The notes below the pieces were generated by a model. It did no database searches. It was not told the DNA's origin and was given only the letters and a program-made list of their open reading frames with translations. Below are positions 5,495 through 5,812 of a DNA stretch of 5,812 nt, piece by piece. The DNA lies in assembly GCA_016200675.1 (NCBI GenBank), contig JACQEH010000267.1, positions 1 through 5,812 on the forward strand, given 5' to 3'. Made by a program: the position numbers and the translations under genes. Numbering within the stretch: position 1 is the stretch's first letter; each line of letters opens with the position of its first letter. The stretch comes from Chloroflexota bacterium. Lineage in GTDB: Bacteria; Chloroflexota; Limnocylindria; Limnocylindrales; CSP1-4.

Positions 5495-5508
5495 GTTGCG
5501 CCTGCAAC
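5495..5508. promoter_or_regulatory. Inverted repeat upstream of the reductase gene, possible operator
   Basis: GTTGC (5495-5499) and GCAAC (5504-5508) form a perfect inverted repeat around a 4-bp centre, 25 bp upstream of the start at 5469. Its position between the expected promoter and ribosome binding site suits a repressor operator. I do not recognise the regulator, and no regulator gene adjoins it. Confidence 0.25.
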
Positions 5509-5531
5509 GATCGCACATCCGCGTGAACCGT

Positions 5532-5584
5532 GCCGGCGGCAGCGTGGGGCCGGCGGCCGCGTGGCGGCCGGCAGCAGCGTGACG
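5532..5584. repeat. Degenerate 17-18-bp GC-rich tandem repeat in a divergent spacer
   Basis: Three copies in a row: GCCGGCGGCAGCGTGGG (5532-5548), GCCGGCGGCCGCGTGGCG (5549-5566) and GCCGGCAGCAGCGTGACG (5567-5584). A looser GC-rich continuation follows to about 5645. This is most of what the 205-bp spacer 5470-5674 holds, besides the 5495-5508 inverted repeat. The middle copy also contains a 7-bp hairpin, CGGCCGC-GTG-GCGGCCG. No protein frame here looks real. Confidence 0.55.
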
Positions 5585-5662
5585 GGCCGCGGCGGCGGGC
5601 GGCCGTGGGCAGACGTGGGTAGCCGCGGGCAACGCCGCGCGCGCAGCGCTTGCCAGCGGTGC

Positions 5663-5668
5663 GATGAT
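5663..5668 (+). promoter_or_regulatory. Possible -10 element for a leaderless start at 5675
   Basis: GATGAT (4 of 6 to TATAAT) ends 6 nt before the ATG at 5675, and there is no Shine-Dalgarno sequence. The spacing copies that at 534-539 and 3048-3053, which is the main reason to believe it. TTGCCA at 5650-5655 resembles a -35 box but lies only 7 nt away, too close to pair with it. Confidence 0.3.
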
Positions 5669-5674
5669 CCACGC

Positions 5675-5812
5675 ATGGTCGAGTACGGCAACGGGATCAC
5701 GCACGGCGGCGCGGGGCAGGTCACGGGCGGCGGGGGTGGTGTCGGGGGTGGCACGCAGGTCGACGTCGGGGCTTCGCTCGGCCACTGGGTCTCGAGCACG
5801 GTCGCCACGGTA
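5675..5812 (+). CDS. Glycine-rich protein, N-terminus only, cut by the right edge
   Basis: An ATG at 5675 opens a frame of 46 codons that reaches the window end without a stop. It begins MVEYGNGITHGGAGQV, passes through a glycine run (residues 18-25, TGGGGGVGGGTQ) and continues VDVGASLGHWVSSTVATV. The last part is mildly amphipathic and could lead into a membrane helix beyond the edge, but that cannot be seen. No family is recognised. Support comes from the open frame, codons ending mostly in G or C, a peptide of non-shadow composition (little Arg or Pro), and the leaderless-type -10 spacing. It is divergent from the tandem reductase gene. The antisense frame across this stretch is open too but gives no family-like sequence. 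Confidence 0.5.
   Translation, partial: MVEYGNGITHGGAGQVTGGGGGVGGGTQVDVGASLGHWVSSTVATV

Noticed and set aside
4687..5526. 279-codon plus-strand frame opposite the tandem reductase
   Set aside because: It is antisense to a gene whose two halves both match a known family; no domain is recognisable in the antisense product.
5470..5808. N-terminal extension of the tandem reductase toward the right edge
   Set aside because: It is Pro/Arg/Cys-rich, non-family sequence crossing repeat DNA; the ATG at 5469 has a ribosome binding site and starts just before domain 1.

Overview
The window is GC-rich, densely packed bacterial DNA with short gaps and strong third-position GC bias. It holds seven complete protein genes and two cut by the window edges. 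No RNA gene, transposon, CRISPR array or prophage gene is visible. The gene set suggests an uncultured high-GC soil or freshwater lineage, Chloroflexota (Limnocylindria-like) being my best guess, with Actinobacteria as the alternative. The clues are a Ddn-type F420-dependent reductase family protein, an ECF sigma factor paired with a one-pass membrane protein of a style I recall from such genomes, and starts that look leaderless. The lineage call is inference from memory, not a search.

Layout, left to right. A minus-strand gene of unknown function runs off the left edge (1-88). A minus-strand CsbD-family stress protein follows (202-390). A plus-strand two-gene operon codes for a DUF6958-like protein (547-954) and a DUF1684 protein with a histidine-rich N-terminus (967-1566). 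A bulged hairpin at 1579-1610 separates this operon from a convergent minus-strand operon: an ECF sigma factor (2493-3041) whose stop overlaps the start of a single-TM putative anti-sigma or sensor protein (1615-2496). Divergent from the sigma gene is a 444-residue ferritin-like protein of the VioB/RebD iminophenyl-pyruvate dimer synthase family (3229-4563). It converges on a minus-strand protein made of two tandem Ddn/DUF385 domains (4606-5469), and three 15-bp tandem repeats lie between the two stops. A 205-bp, very GC-rich divergent spacer with degenerate 17-18-bp repeats leads to a glycine-rich plus-strand protein cut by the right edge (5675-5812).

The genes do not form one recognisable pathway. 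The likeliest functional unit is the sigma/membrane-protein pair, an extracytoplasmic signalling switch whose targets could include the adjacent divergent ferritin-like gene. The CsbD protein, the ferritin-like protein (putative diiron or redox) and the Ddn-type reductase fit loosely with stress or redox physiology, but nothing in the sequence proves co-regulation. The most unusual items are the internally duplicated Ddn-type protein with asymmetric cofactor motifs, the sigma partner lacking a zinc anti-sigma motif, and the three starts with a -10-like element 6-7 nt upstream.
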